DNA from: an uncultured Enterocloster sp.
Lineage (GTDB): Bacteria; Bacillota; Clostridia; Lachnospirales; Lachnospiraceae
Assembly: GCA_944382045.1 (NCBI GenBank)
Contig: CALWMT010000140.1
Span: 1-7,033, forward strand
Direction of reading: 5' to 3'
Length of the DNA: 7,033 bases
Shown: one piece after another, positions 1-5,455 of the stretch
Position numbering within the stretch: the stretch's first letter is position 1
Layout of the letters: the number at the start of each line of letters is the position of its first letter
Notes under the pieces: generated by a model
Databases searched by the model: none
Told to the model about the DNA's origin: nothing
Seen by the model: the letters and a program-made list of their open reading frames with translations, nothing else
Program-made: the position numbers and the translations under genes

Positions 1-217
1 GCGCGCTGCCAGGCTTGCTGAGAGCCGGGGATATTCTGCGGAAAAGACCCGGGGCATCATGGCAAATCAGGCGGATGAGGCCGCATTTGCCCGGCTGGCG
101 GATGCGCGGATAGACAACAGCGGTCCTCCTGAGGAGACCAGAAGGCAGGTTGACCGGCTTCTGGCAGAGTGGGGAATCCCCAAAATGAATATGGCAAAGG
201 ACAGAGCGGATACATGA
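1..217 (+). CDS. coaE: Dephospho-CoA kinase, C-terminal part (5' end outside the window)
   Basis: Dephospho-CoA kinase performs the last step of coenzyme A synthesis, phosphorylating the ribose 3'-hydroxyl of dephospho-CoA with ATP in the cytoplasm. Only the last 71 codons are visible, read in frame from base 2 to the TGA at 215-217. The visible peptide contains R-L-A-E-S-R-G-Y-S, then I-M-A-N-Q near residue 20, then A-R-I-D-N-S-G-P-P-E-E-T-R-R-Q-V. This matches the typical CoaE C-terminus: the lid/CoA-region helix, the 'IxxQ' segment, and the final 'hIDNSG-x-x-E-x-T-R-x-Q-h' strand and helix. The P-loop lies outside the window. The tail after the last helix is slightly extended (about 17 residues). 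The gene overlaps the next one by ATGA at 214-217, suggesting translational coupling. In related clostridia coaE often follows polA; that cannot be checked here. Confidence 0.9.
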   Translation, partial: RAARLAESRGYSAEKTRGIMANQADEAAFARLADARIDNSGPPEETRRQVDRLLAEWGIPKMNMAKDRADT

Positions 218-1011
218 GAATGGTGAGCATAGCCAGCGGAAGCAGCGGAAACTGCATTTACATTGGCTCGGAAAGCACCCACATCCTGGTGGATGCGGGA
301 ATCAGCAACAAGCGCATTGAACAGGGATTAAATGAAATCGGCCTAAAGGGCGGGGAGATGGATGGAATTCTGATTACCCACGAGCACTCGGACCATATCA
401 AGGGATTGGGAGTTCTCTCACGGAAGCACCATCTGCCCATTTACGGAACACAGGCCACCCTGGATGAGATTGCCTCCACAGCGAGCCTGGGAGCCATCGA
501 CCGGGAGCTTCTGCACCCCATTTTCCCGGACGTGGACTTCTCCCTGGGGGATTTGACCATCAAGGCCTTCTCCATTGACCACGACGCGGCGGACCCGGTG
601 GCTTACCGGGTGAAGAACGGGGAGCGGACAGTGGCGGTGGCCACGGACATGGGACATTTTGATTCCTATATCATTGAGCATCTGGAGGGGCTTGACGCCA
701 TCCTGCTGGAGTCCAACCATGATGTGCGGATGCTGGAGACTGGGCCTTATCCCTATTATCTGAAGCGGCGCATCCTGGGGGACAAGGGCCATCTGTCCAA
801 TGAGAACGCGGGCCGTCTTCTGAGCTATATTCTTCACGACAACATGAAGAAGATTCTTCTGGGACACCTAAGCCGGGAGAACAATTACGAGGAGCTGGCC
901 TATGAGACGGTGCGCCTGGAGATTGACGAGGGGGAATGCCCCTACGGCGCGTCAGATTTTTCGATTTCCGTGGCCCACAGGGACCGGATGAGTGAGATTG
1001 TACATGTATAG
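214..1011 (+). CDS. walJ: WalJ/YycJ-type metallo-beta-lactamase-fold exonuclease
   Basis: This is a cytoplasmic MBL-fold metallohydrolase of the YycJ/WalJ family, whose characterised members are reported as double-strand DNA 5'-3' exonucleases with a possible mismatch-repair role; that activity is inferred here from family membership. Counting from the ATG at 214 (265 residues, normal family length), the N-terminus reads M-R-M-V-S-I-A-S-G-S-S-G-N-C, the family hallmark. The metal-binding motif H-E-H-S-D-H is at residues 56-61. Further candidate ligands are His123 (S-I-D-H-D), Asp145 (A-T-D-M-G-H), His169 (E-S-N-H-D), and the G-H-L-S motifs at His193 and His218. A GTG at 169 would add 15 residues of poor quality inside coaE. 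I prefer 214 because the family starts there and ATGA overlaps the coaE stop. An ATG at 220, behind GCGGA, is a possible alternative. In Bacillus the gene lies in the walRK operon; here it follows coaE instead. Confidence 0.9.
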   Translation: MRMVSIASGSSGNCIYIGSESTHILVDAGISNKRIEQGLNEIGLKGGEMDGILITHEHSDHIKGLGVLSRKHHLPIYGTQATLDEIASTASLGAIDRELLHPIFPDVDFSLGDLTIKAFSIDHDAADPVAYRVKNGERTVAVATDMGHFDSYIIEHLEGLDAILLESNHDVRMLETGPYPYYLKRRILGDKGHLSNENAGRLLSYILHDNMKKILLGHLSRENNYEELAYETVRLEIDEGECPYGASDFSISVAHRDRMSEIVHV

Positions 1012-1045
1012 AAGGCCGGCACGGCAGACTTAAAAAGGAGGAACC

Positions 1046-1318
1046 ATGAGCAAAGCGATTATTACGGTAGTTGGAAAGGATACGGTGGGCATTATTGCAA
1101 AGGTATGCACCTACCTGGCGGAGAATCAGATTAATATTTTGGACATTTCCCAGACCATTGTCCAGGGATATTTTAATATGATGATGATTGTGGATATTTC
1201 CAATATGGCAAAGCCCTTTGGGGAGACTGCGGATGATTTGGCGGCTGTTGGGGAGGCCATGGGGGTCAAGGTGAAAATCCAGCGGGAAGAGATTTTTACC
1301 AAGATGCACCGCATATAG
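1046..1318 (+). CDS. ACT domain-containing protein (UPF0237 family)
   Basis: This is a 90-residue protein made of a single ACT domain, a small regulatory fold that typically binds amino acids or other small ligands and often dimerises. The N-terminal strand and loop read A-I-I-T-V-V-G-K-D-T-V-G-I-I-A-K-V (residues 4-20), then L-A-E-N-Q-I-N-I-L-D-I-S-Q-T-I (24-38), then a Met-rich strand Y-F-N-M-M-M-I-V-D (42-50). This is the standard order of beta1-alpha1-beta2-beta3 in the UPF0237 group, and the length matches the family. It is preceded by a strong AAGGAGG at 1035-1041, 4 bases before the ATG. Its stop is followed after 9 bases by the UPF0210 gene, and this pairing recurs in many Firmicutes and some archaea. 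It is probably the ligand sensor or partner of that protein (inference). The ligand is unknown. It resembles the N-terminal module of glycine-cleavage repressor GcvR but has no second domain. Confidence 0.93.
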   Translation: MSKAIITVVGKDTVGIIAKVCTYLAENQINILDISQTIVQGYFNMMMIVDISNMAKPFGETADDLAAVGEAMGVKVKIQREEIFTKMHRI

Positions 1319-1327
1319 GAGGATGCC

Positions 1328-2692
1328 ATGATTAACATATATGAGGTAAATGAAACCAACAACATGATTGAGCACGAGAAGCTGGACGTGCGCACCATCA
1401 CCATGGGCATCAGCCTCCTGGACTGCGGGGGCTCTTCCCTGGACGAGGTAAATGAAAGAATTTACCGAAAAATCACCACCCTGGCGAAAAATTTGGTGGC
1501 AGTTGGACGGGAGATTGAGCGGGACTTCGGCATTCCCATTGTCAACAAGCGGATTTCTGTGACGCCCATTGCCCTGGTGGGCGGCTCTGTCTGTGAGCGG
1601 CCGGAGGACTTTGTGACCATAGCCCAGACCCTTGATAGGGCGGCGAAGGAGGTGGGGGTGAACTTCATCGGCGGTTACTCGGCCCTGGTGAGCAAGGGCA
1701 TGACCCAGGCAGATAAAAATCTCATCCTCTCTATCCCCGAGGCCCTGGCGAAGACCGAGCGGGTGTGCAGCTCCGTGAATGTGGGCTCCACCAAGACAGG
1801 CCTCAACATGGATGCGGTAAGCCTGATGGGGGAGATTGTGTCGGAGACAGCGAAGGCTACGGCAGACCAGGACAGCTTGGGCTGCGCCAAGCTGGTGGTA
1901 TTCTGCAATGCTCCGGATGACAACCCCTTTATGGCGGGAGCCTTCCACGGGGTTACAGAGGCGGATGCGGTGATTAACGTGGGCGTCAGCGGCCCCGGCG
2001 TGGTGAAGGTGGCTCTGGAGTCCGCCCGCGGAGCTAATTTCGAGGTGCTGTGCGAGACCATCAAGCGCACGGCATTCAAGATTACCCGGGTGGGCCAGCT
2101 GGTGGCTCAGGAGGCGTCGAAGCGCCTGGGCGTGCCCTTCGGCATTATTGACCTCTCCCTGGCGCCTACACCGGCGGTTGGGGACAGTGTGGCGGAGATT
2201 CTGGAGGAAATCGGCCTCGAGCGGGTGGGCGCGCCGGGAACCACAGCGGCCCTTGCCATGCTCAACGACCAGGTAAAGAAGGGCGGCGTTATGGCCTCCT
2301 CCTACGTGGGGGGCTTAAGCGGCGCGTTTATCCCGGTCAGCGAGGACCAGGGCATGATTGACGCAGTGGGGGCAGGGGCTCTCACCATCGAGAAGCTGGA
2401 GGCCATGACCTGCGTCTGCTCCGTGGGACTGGACATGATAGCCATTCCGGGGGACACAAAGCCCTCCACCATAGCGGGCATTATCGCCGACGAGGCGGCC
2501 ATCGGCATGGTGAACCAGAAGACCACCGCCGTGCGCCTCATCCCGGTGATTGGCAAGGGAGTGGGAGAGACCGCCCAGTTCGGCGGCCTTCTGGGCTACG
2601 CCCCCATCATGCCGGTAAATCCATTTTCCTGTGAAAAATTCGTCACCCGCGGCGGCCGCATCCCCGCCCCGATACACAGTTTTAAAAATTGA
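1328..2692 (+). CDS. UPF0210/DUF711 'PFL family' protein
   Basis: This 454-residue protein belongs to UPF0210 (DUF711), often labelled 'PFL family' because its barrel fold is compared with pyruvate formate-lyase; no biochemical function is established. Visible family hallmarks are V-R-T-I-T-M-G-I-S-L-L-D-C near the N-terminus (about residues 21-33), the Gly-rich N-F-I-G-G-Y-S-A-L-V segment in the first third, the central N-V-G-V-S-G-P-G-V-V, L-A-P-T-P-A-V-G-D-S, and the C-terminus R-G-G-R-I-P-A-P-I-H-S-F-K-N (441-454). The length equals the family norm, so the gene looks intact. I do not see the R-V-x-G-Y glycyl-radical motif, so it should not be read as a glycyl-radical enzyme. The ribosome binding site AGGAGG (1317-1322) overlaps the stop codon of the ACT gene, implying translational coupling. 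The small ACT partner suggests a regulated enzyme or a sensor complex (inference). Confidence 0.93.
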   Translation: MINIYEVNETNNMIEHEKLDVRTITMGISLLDCGGSSLDEVNERIYRKITTLAKNLVAVGREIERDFGIPIVNKRISVTPIALVGGSVCERPEDFVTIAQTLDRAAKEVGVNFIGGYSALVSKGMTQADKNLILSIPEALAKTERVCSSVNVGSTKTGLNMDAVSLMGEIVSETAKATADQDSLGCAKLVVFCNAPDDNPFMAGAFHGVTEADAVINVGVSGPGVVKVALESARGANFEVLCETIKRTAFKITRVGQLVAQEASKRLGVPFGIIDLSLAPTPAVGDSVAEILEEIGLERVGAPGTTAALAMLNDQVKKGGVMASSYVGGLSGAFIPVSEDQGMIDAVGAGALTIEKLEAMTCVCSVGLDMIAIPGDTKPSTIAGIIADEAAIGMVNQKTTAVRLIPVIGKGVGETAQFGGLLGYAPIMPVNPFSCEKFVTRGGRIPAPIHSFKN

Positions 2693-2698
2693 GGACAC

Positions 2699-2791
2699 CC
2701 AGTTCTGGACGGCGGGAAAAGCGAAGCAAGGACGGGCGTCAAGCTTGCTTGTAAGCCCGTTATTGATTCGGTTTTCCCATCGGACGGACCC
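2699..2791 (+). repeat. Imperfect direct repeat, copy A
   Basis: This is the first of two related units. Two blocks match copy B exactly: 18 bases at 2737-2754 (CGTCAAGCTTGCTTGTAA) and 23 bases at 2769-2791 (beginning CGGTTTTCCCATCGG). Both blocks sit 138 bases from their partners, so the stretch between them has no net insertion or deletion; the first third differs by about 2-3 bases in length. The unit has its own arm: bases 2714-2725 pair with 2767-2778 (12 positions, one G-G mismatch). Inside that, ACGGGC at 2732-2737 pairs with GCCCGT at 2755-2760, and CAAGC pairs with GCTTG around a TT loop at the tip. Strand is nominal. Confidence 0.85.
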
Positions 2792-2846
2792 GTCCGATGC
2801 AGCTTGTCCGGCTCTCAGCCGGACAAGCTGATGAGCCGTCCAGAAC
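2702..2846 (+). other. Candidate structured RNA or palindromic element (cloverleaf-like fold)
   Basis: Complementarity read by eye gives one compact fold. The closing stem is GTTCTGGACGGC (2702-2713) with GCCGTCCAGAAC (2835-2846), 12 perfect pairs. Immediately inside are arm 1 (2714-2778), arm 2 (2778-2787 with 2790-2799, realistically 9 pairs with a 4-base loop) and arm 3 (2800-2813 with 2817-2830, 14 perfect pairs, CTC loop). Only ATGA (2831-2834) is left unpaired at the junction, so almost every base is used. I do not recognise it as a known riboswitch or RNA family. It may be a transcribed structured RNA, or a dispersed palindromic repeat or MITE-like element whose DNA forms the same pairs. 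The strand cannot be decided from the palindromes alone; plus is assumed from the flanking genes. Confidence 0.5.
2800..2830. repeat. Perfect 14-bp inverted repeat (hairpin, 3-base loop)
   Basis: CAGCTTGTCCGGCT at 2800-2813 is exactly complementary to AGCCGGACAAGCTG at 2817-2830, around CTC. It has the strength of an intrinsic terminator stem, but neither strand has a T-run after it. I therefore call it a structural arm of the surrounding element, not a terminator. Confidence 0.85.
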
Positions 2847-2929
2847 GCCCGCCGGGAAAGCAGCAAGAGGGAGACGTCAAGCTTGCTTGTAAACCTGCTT
2901 TTGTTACGGTTTTCCCATCGGACGGACCC
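2840..2929 (+). repeat. Imperfect direct repeat, copy B (lacks the 3' arms)
   Basis: This second unit shares with copy A the exact blocks at 2875-2892 and 2907-2929. Its arm is weaker: GGGAAA (2854-2859) can still pair with TTTCCC (2911-2916), and alternatively AAAGCAG (2857-2863) with CTGCTTT (2895-2901). The tip CAAGC-TT-GCTTG is unchanged. Unlike copy A it is not followed by the complementary CGTCCGATG or by the 14-bp hairpin; it runs straight into AGGAGA (2931-2936), the ribosome binding site of the phosphatase gene. It could be a truncated second insertion or a duplicated half of a longer element. Confidence 0.8.
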
Positions 2930-2943
2930 CAGGAGAAAATAAA

Positions 2944-3588
2944 ATGAAAATTTACATGATACGCCACGGACGGCAGAGCAGCCGCCTCTGCAACGTGGAT
3001 GTGGACCTAAGCCCCGAGGGCTTCCGCCAGGCCGCCCTGGTGGGAGAGCGGCTGTTCAAACAGAATATCCAGGCTGTGTATTCCAGTGACCTTATCCGGG
3101 CGGTGCAGACTGCCCAGGCAGCCAATCTGTACTGGAATGTGGAGCATACCATTTTCCCGGAGCTTCGGGAAATCTCCTTCGGTGCGCTCACCGGACACTC
3201 CGACGAGGAAATTGCTGTGCTGTTTCGGGAATTTAAAGAGAAGGAGAGCCGGATGGAGGAGGACCTTCCCTATCCGGACGGCGAGTGTGCGGGGGATGTG
3301 GTGCGCCGGGCGGAGCCGGTGCTAAGGCAGATTGCAGAGAGCGGGCTCGATTCCGTGGCGGTGGTGACCCACGGAGGCGTGATACGGGCCATGACGGCCT
3401 ATATTCTCAGGATGCCTATGGCCCGCTGGCGGAGCCTGGGAAGCGGGCTGGAAAACTGCGGCATCACGGAGCTGTCCTGGGATGAGAAGAAGGAGCGGTT
3501 CACGGTGGAGCGGTTCAACGACTACGCCCATCTGGAAAATTATCCGGAGCTTCTGCGAAGCGGCTGGAAGGAGAATGAGCAGAGATGA
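2944..3588 (+). CDS. Histidine phosphatase family protein (phosphoglycerate mutase-like)
   Basis: This 214-residue member of the histidine phosphatase (branch 1) superfamily transfers phosphate through a phospho-histidine; its substrate cannot be told from sequence. Visible catalytic residues are R7-H8-G9 at the N-terminus (M-I-R-H-G), Arg52 in S-S-D-L-I-R-A-V-Q-T-A, Glu76 in E-L-R-E-I-S-F-G-A-L-T-G (probable general acid), and His143 in V-V-T-H-G-G-V-I-R. The segment after RHG reads R-Q-S-S-R-L-C-N-V-D-V-D-L-S-P-E-G. It lacks the common 'RHGxTxxN...QGxxDxPL' pattern of cofactor-dependent mutases and CobC-type enzymes, so a generic small-molecule phosphatase is more likely. AGGAGA at 2931-2936, 7 bases from the ATG, is the ribosome binding site and touches the upstream repeat. 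It overlaps the next gene by ATGA. Confidence 0.9.
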   Translation: MKIYMIRHGRQSSRLCNVDVDLSPEGFRQAALVGERLFKQNIQAVYSSDLIRAVQTAQAANLYWNVEHTIFPELREISFGALTGHSDEEIAVLFREFKEKESRMEEDLPYPDGECAGDVVRRAEPVLRQIAESGLDSVAVVTHGGVIRAMTAYILRMPMARWRSLGSGLENCGITELSWDEKKERFTVERFNDYAHLENYPELLRSGWKENEQR

Positions 3589-4223
3589 AAAAAGGAATCA
3601 TTTTTGATGTGGACGGCACCCTCTGGGATTCAGCAAAACCAGTGGCAGAGTCCTGGACCCTGATGTTAGAGAGGCGCTATCCGGAGCTTGCCAGGATTAT
3701 TACTTCGGATGACATGTACCGGAATATGGGAAAGACCAAGGACGCCATCGGGGCCGACCTGTTTCCCGGCCTTGCGCCGGATAAGAGGGACGAGGTGATG
3801 GATGCCTGCATGCGGTATGAGAATGAATATCTGGCGGACCATCCCGGCGTCACGTATCCCAATATGAAAGAAACGCTTGCGGCGCTGAGCCGGGAATATG
3901 GGCTTTACATTGTCAGCAACTGCCAGGAGGGCTACATTGAGGCCCTTATGGCGGCCTGCGGCATTGCGTCATACATAAGCGATACAGAGTGCTTCGGGGC
4001 CACGGGACGTCCCAAGGGGGATAATATCCGTCTGGTGATGGAGCGGAACGGCCTGGAGAAATGTCTCTATGTGGGGGACACAGCCATGGACCAGGAGGCG
4101 GCTGGGAAGGCGGGAATACCCTTTGTGTTTGCCTCCTACGGCTTCGGCCAGGCATCAGGAGCGGAGGCAGTTATCGGCTCCCTGGCGGAGCTTCCCCGGG
4201 CCGTAAAGGAAATTCTGGAATGA
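3585..4223 (+). CDS. HAD-superfamily hydrolase (phosphoglycolate phosphatase-like)
   Basis: This 212-residue HAD phosphatase has all four motifs. Motif I is F-D-V-D-G-T with nucleophile Asp8 and acid/base Asp10; motif II is Ser111 in I-V-S-N-C; motif III is Lys144 in G-R-P-K-G-D; motif IV is G-D-T-A-M-D with Asp165 and Asp169 binding Mg2+. Residues about 15-85 form the alpha-helical C1-type cap inserted after motif I, which sets substrate choice. The closest familiar type is the Gph/PGPase-like subgroup, but the substrate is unpredictable. The start is fixed by an ATGA overlap with the phosphatase upstream; GGAAGGAG (3566-3573) lies 11 bases before it, a rather long spacing consistent with coupling. 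Two unrelated phosphatases in tandem suggest linked substrates, but nothing in the sequence identifies them. Confidence 0.92.
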   Translation: MKKGIIFDVDGTLWDSAKPVAESWTLMLERRYPELARIITSDDMYRNMGKTKDAIGADLFPGLAPDKRDEVMDACMRYENEYLADHPGVTYPNMKETLAALSREYGLYIVSNCQEGYIEALMAACGIASYISDTECFGATGRPKGDNIRLVMERNGLEKCLYVGDTAMDQEAAGKAGIPFVFASYGFGQASGAEAVIGSLAELPRAVKEILE

Positions 4224-4232
4224 GAGGCAGAT

Positions 4233-5423
4233 ATGGCGAAAACAGAGGAGAGGGATGCCGTAAGGCAGGCGCTTGATTATTTCTTAAATGAATGGCTGGA
4301 ACAGATTGTGGTGAGCGGTCCCCGGCCTTCAGCCGCTGCGTCTAGGGTGCGCATCCGTCCGGCACAGGTGAAGGGACAGACAATATTTCAGGCGGAGGAG
4401 CAGCGGGGCACCCAGGCCTTCCACCGGAACATGGACAAGGAGGAGGCAGCGGCTTATCTGGAGGAGCTGATGGAGGGACAGTTCCGCCAGGCCCAGATTT
4501 TGTCTGGACTGGGCAGAGGACAGATTCTGGCCAGCAAAAAGGGAAAGCTTACGGTAAGCGTGAAGAAAAATCAGAATCCTGCCCAGACACGCATCCAGGC
4601 GCCGGGGCGGGCCGCCTCACACAACCGGAGGAAGCAGTACATTCTGCCGGAGGGAGAGCCGGTTCCCTTTTTGGTGGATTTGGGAGTTATGACGGCGGAG
4701 GGACGGATTGTTCAGAGCCGTTATGACAAGTACCGCCAGATTAACCGTTTTCTGGAGTTTATCCGTGACATTCTCCCGGACCTGGACAGGGAGCGGGAGC
4801 TCACGATGATTGATTTTGGCTGCGGAAAATCCTACCTCACCTTTGCCATGTATTACTATCTCAGGGTGTGCATGGGATATAGGGTGCGGATTATCGGATT
4901 GGACCTGAAGGCAGATGTGATTGCGGAGTGCAGCCGTCTGGCAGAGAAGTATGGGTATGAGAGCCTTTCCTTCTGCCAGGGAGATATTGCCTCCTTTGAG
5001 GGGGTGGAGCAGGTGGATATGGTGGTAACCCTTCACGCCTGCGACCTGGCCACGGACTATGCCCTGGAAAAAGCAGTGAAATGGGGCGCGCGGGTGATAC
5101 TTTCCGTGCCCTGCTGTCAGCACGAGCTGAACCGGCAGATGAAAAATGACGTTCTGGAGCCCATTTTCCGCTATGGCCTTTTAAAAGAGAGATGCGCGGC
5201 ACTCTTTACGGACGGCATTCGCGCTCAGGTTTTGGAGTATCTCGGCTATCGGACGCAGATACTGGAGTTCATTGATATGGAGCACACGCCGAAAAATATT
5301 TTGATTCGGGCGGTGCGCAGGGGAAAGCCCAGGGAAAACGCAGGGGAGCTTCGGGCCCTCTTAGAAAGCCTGCAGGTCTGCCCGGCGATTGTCCGCCTGC
5401 TGGCGCCGGAGCTCTTGGACTGA
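4233..5423 (+). CDS. Class I SAM-dependent methyltransferase, Methyltransf_32-like
   Basis: This 396-residue protein has a Rossmann-fold methyltransferase domain at about 160-365. Motif I is M-I-D-F-G-C-G-K-S-Y-L-T-F (192-204). The acidic residue at the end of strand 2 is Asp224 in I-G-L-D-L-K. Later motifs are V-T-L-H-A-C-D-L-A-T-D (265-275) and S-V-P-C-C-Q-H-E-L (291-299). The FGCGKSYL, LHACDxATD and PCCQH combination is that of the Methyltransf_32 group, related to eukaryotic METTL25/RRNAD1- and GSTCD-type proteins; the acceptor is unknown. The first 150 residues form a separate, charged region with Q-I-L-S-G-L-G-R-G-Q-I-L near 88-99 and many basic residues (100-135), which might contact nucleic acid (inference). 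A 9-base gap separates it from the HAD gene; the only ribosome binding site is a weak GAGAGG overlapping the upstream stop, so coupled translation is likely. Confidence 0.87.
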   Translation: MAKTEERDAVRQALDYFLNEWLEQIVVSGPRPSAAASRVRIRPAQVKGQTIFQAEEQRGTQAFHRNMDKEEAAAYLEELMEGQFRQAQILSGLGRGQILASKKGKLTVSVKKNQNPAQTRIQAPGRAASHNRRKQYILPEGEPVPFLVDLGVMTAEGRIVQSRYDKYRQINRFLEFIRDILPDLDRERELTMIDFGCGKSYLTFAMYYYLRVCMGYRVRIIGLDLKADVIAECSRLAEKYGYESLSFCQGDIASFEGVEQVDMVVTLHACDLATDYALEKAVKWGARVILSVPCCQHELNRQMKNDVLEPIFRYGLLKERCAALFTDGIRAQVLEYLGYRTQILEFIDMEHTPKNILIRAVRRGKPRENAGELRALLESLQVCPAIVRLLAPELLD

Positions 5424-5455
5424 GAGCGGAGAAGCGCTTACGGGAAGCCGCGCTC

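Larger units (their letters stand above)
2693..2943. other. 251-base non-coding gap filled by a repeated, highly structured element
   Basis: No credible gene lies between the UPF0210 stop and the start of the histidine phosphatase. The short open frames here have no ribosome binding site and merely run through inverted repeats. The gap contains two imperfect copies of one unit (about 2699-2791 and 2840-2929), with several inverted repeats in and between them, listed separately. I found no convincing -35/-10 pair and no hairpin followed by a T-run. The promoter of the downstream operon and the terminator of the upstream one, if present, are therefore not obvious. Confidence 0.8.

Noticed and set aside
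169..213. GTG start at 169 for walJ
   Set aside because: It would add 15 residues that are not family-like and lie entirely inside coaE; the ATG at 214 gives the conserved N-terminus.
671..1948. Long open frame (425 codons) on the minus strand
   Set aside because: It lies antisense to walJ, the ACT gene and the UPF0210 gene, all with clear family motifs. Its product is His/Gly/Arg-rich with no recognisable domain, as expected from a shadow of GC-rich coding DNA.
1328..2692. Reading the 'PFL family' protein as a glycyl-radical enzyme
   Set aside because: There is no R-V-x-G-Y glycyl-radical loop near the C-terminus and no adjacent radical-SAM activase gene; the name reflects only fold similarity.
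2631..2831. Small plus-strand open frame across the end of the UPF0210 gene and the repeat
   Set aside because: It has no ribosome binding site, overlaps another gene, and runs through inverted repeats; its composition is not protein-like.
2761..2943. Promoter before the phosphatase gene (TTGATT at 2763 or TTGTTA at 2901 as -35)
   Set aside because: At 16-18 bases downstream of each there is only GC-rich sequence (GGACGGACC) with no -10-like hexamer.
5424..5455. Bidirectional terminator between the convergent methyltransferase and tmcAL genes
   Set aside because: Only GAGCG/CGCTC (5424-5428/5451-5455) and a small GCTT/AAGC inner stem pair, and there is no T-run on either side.
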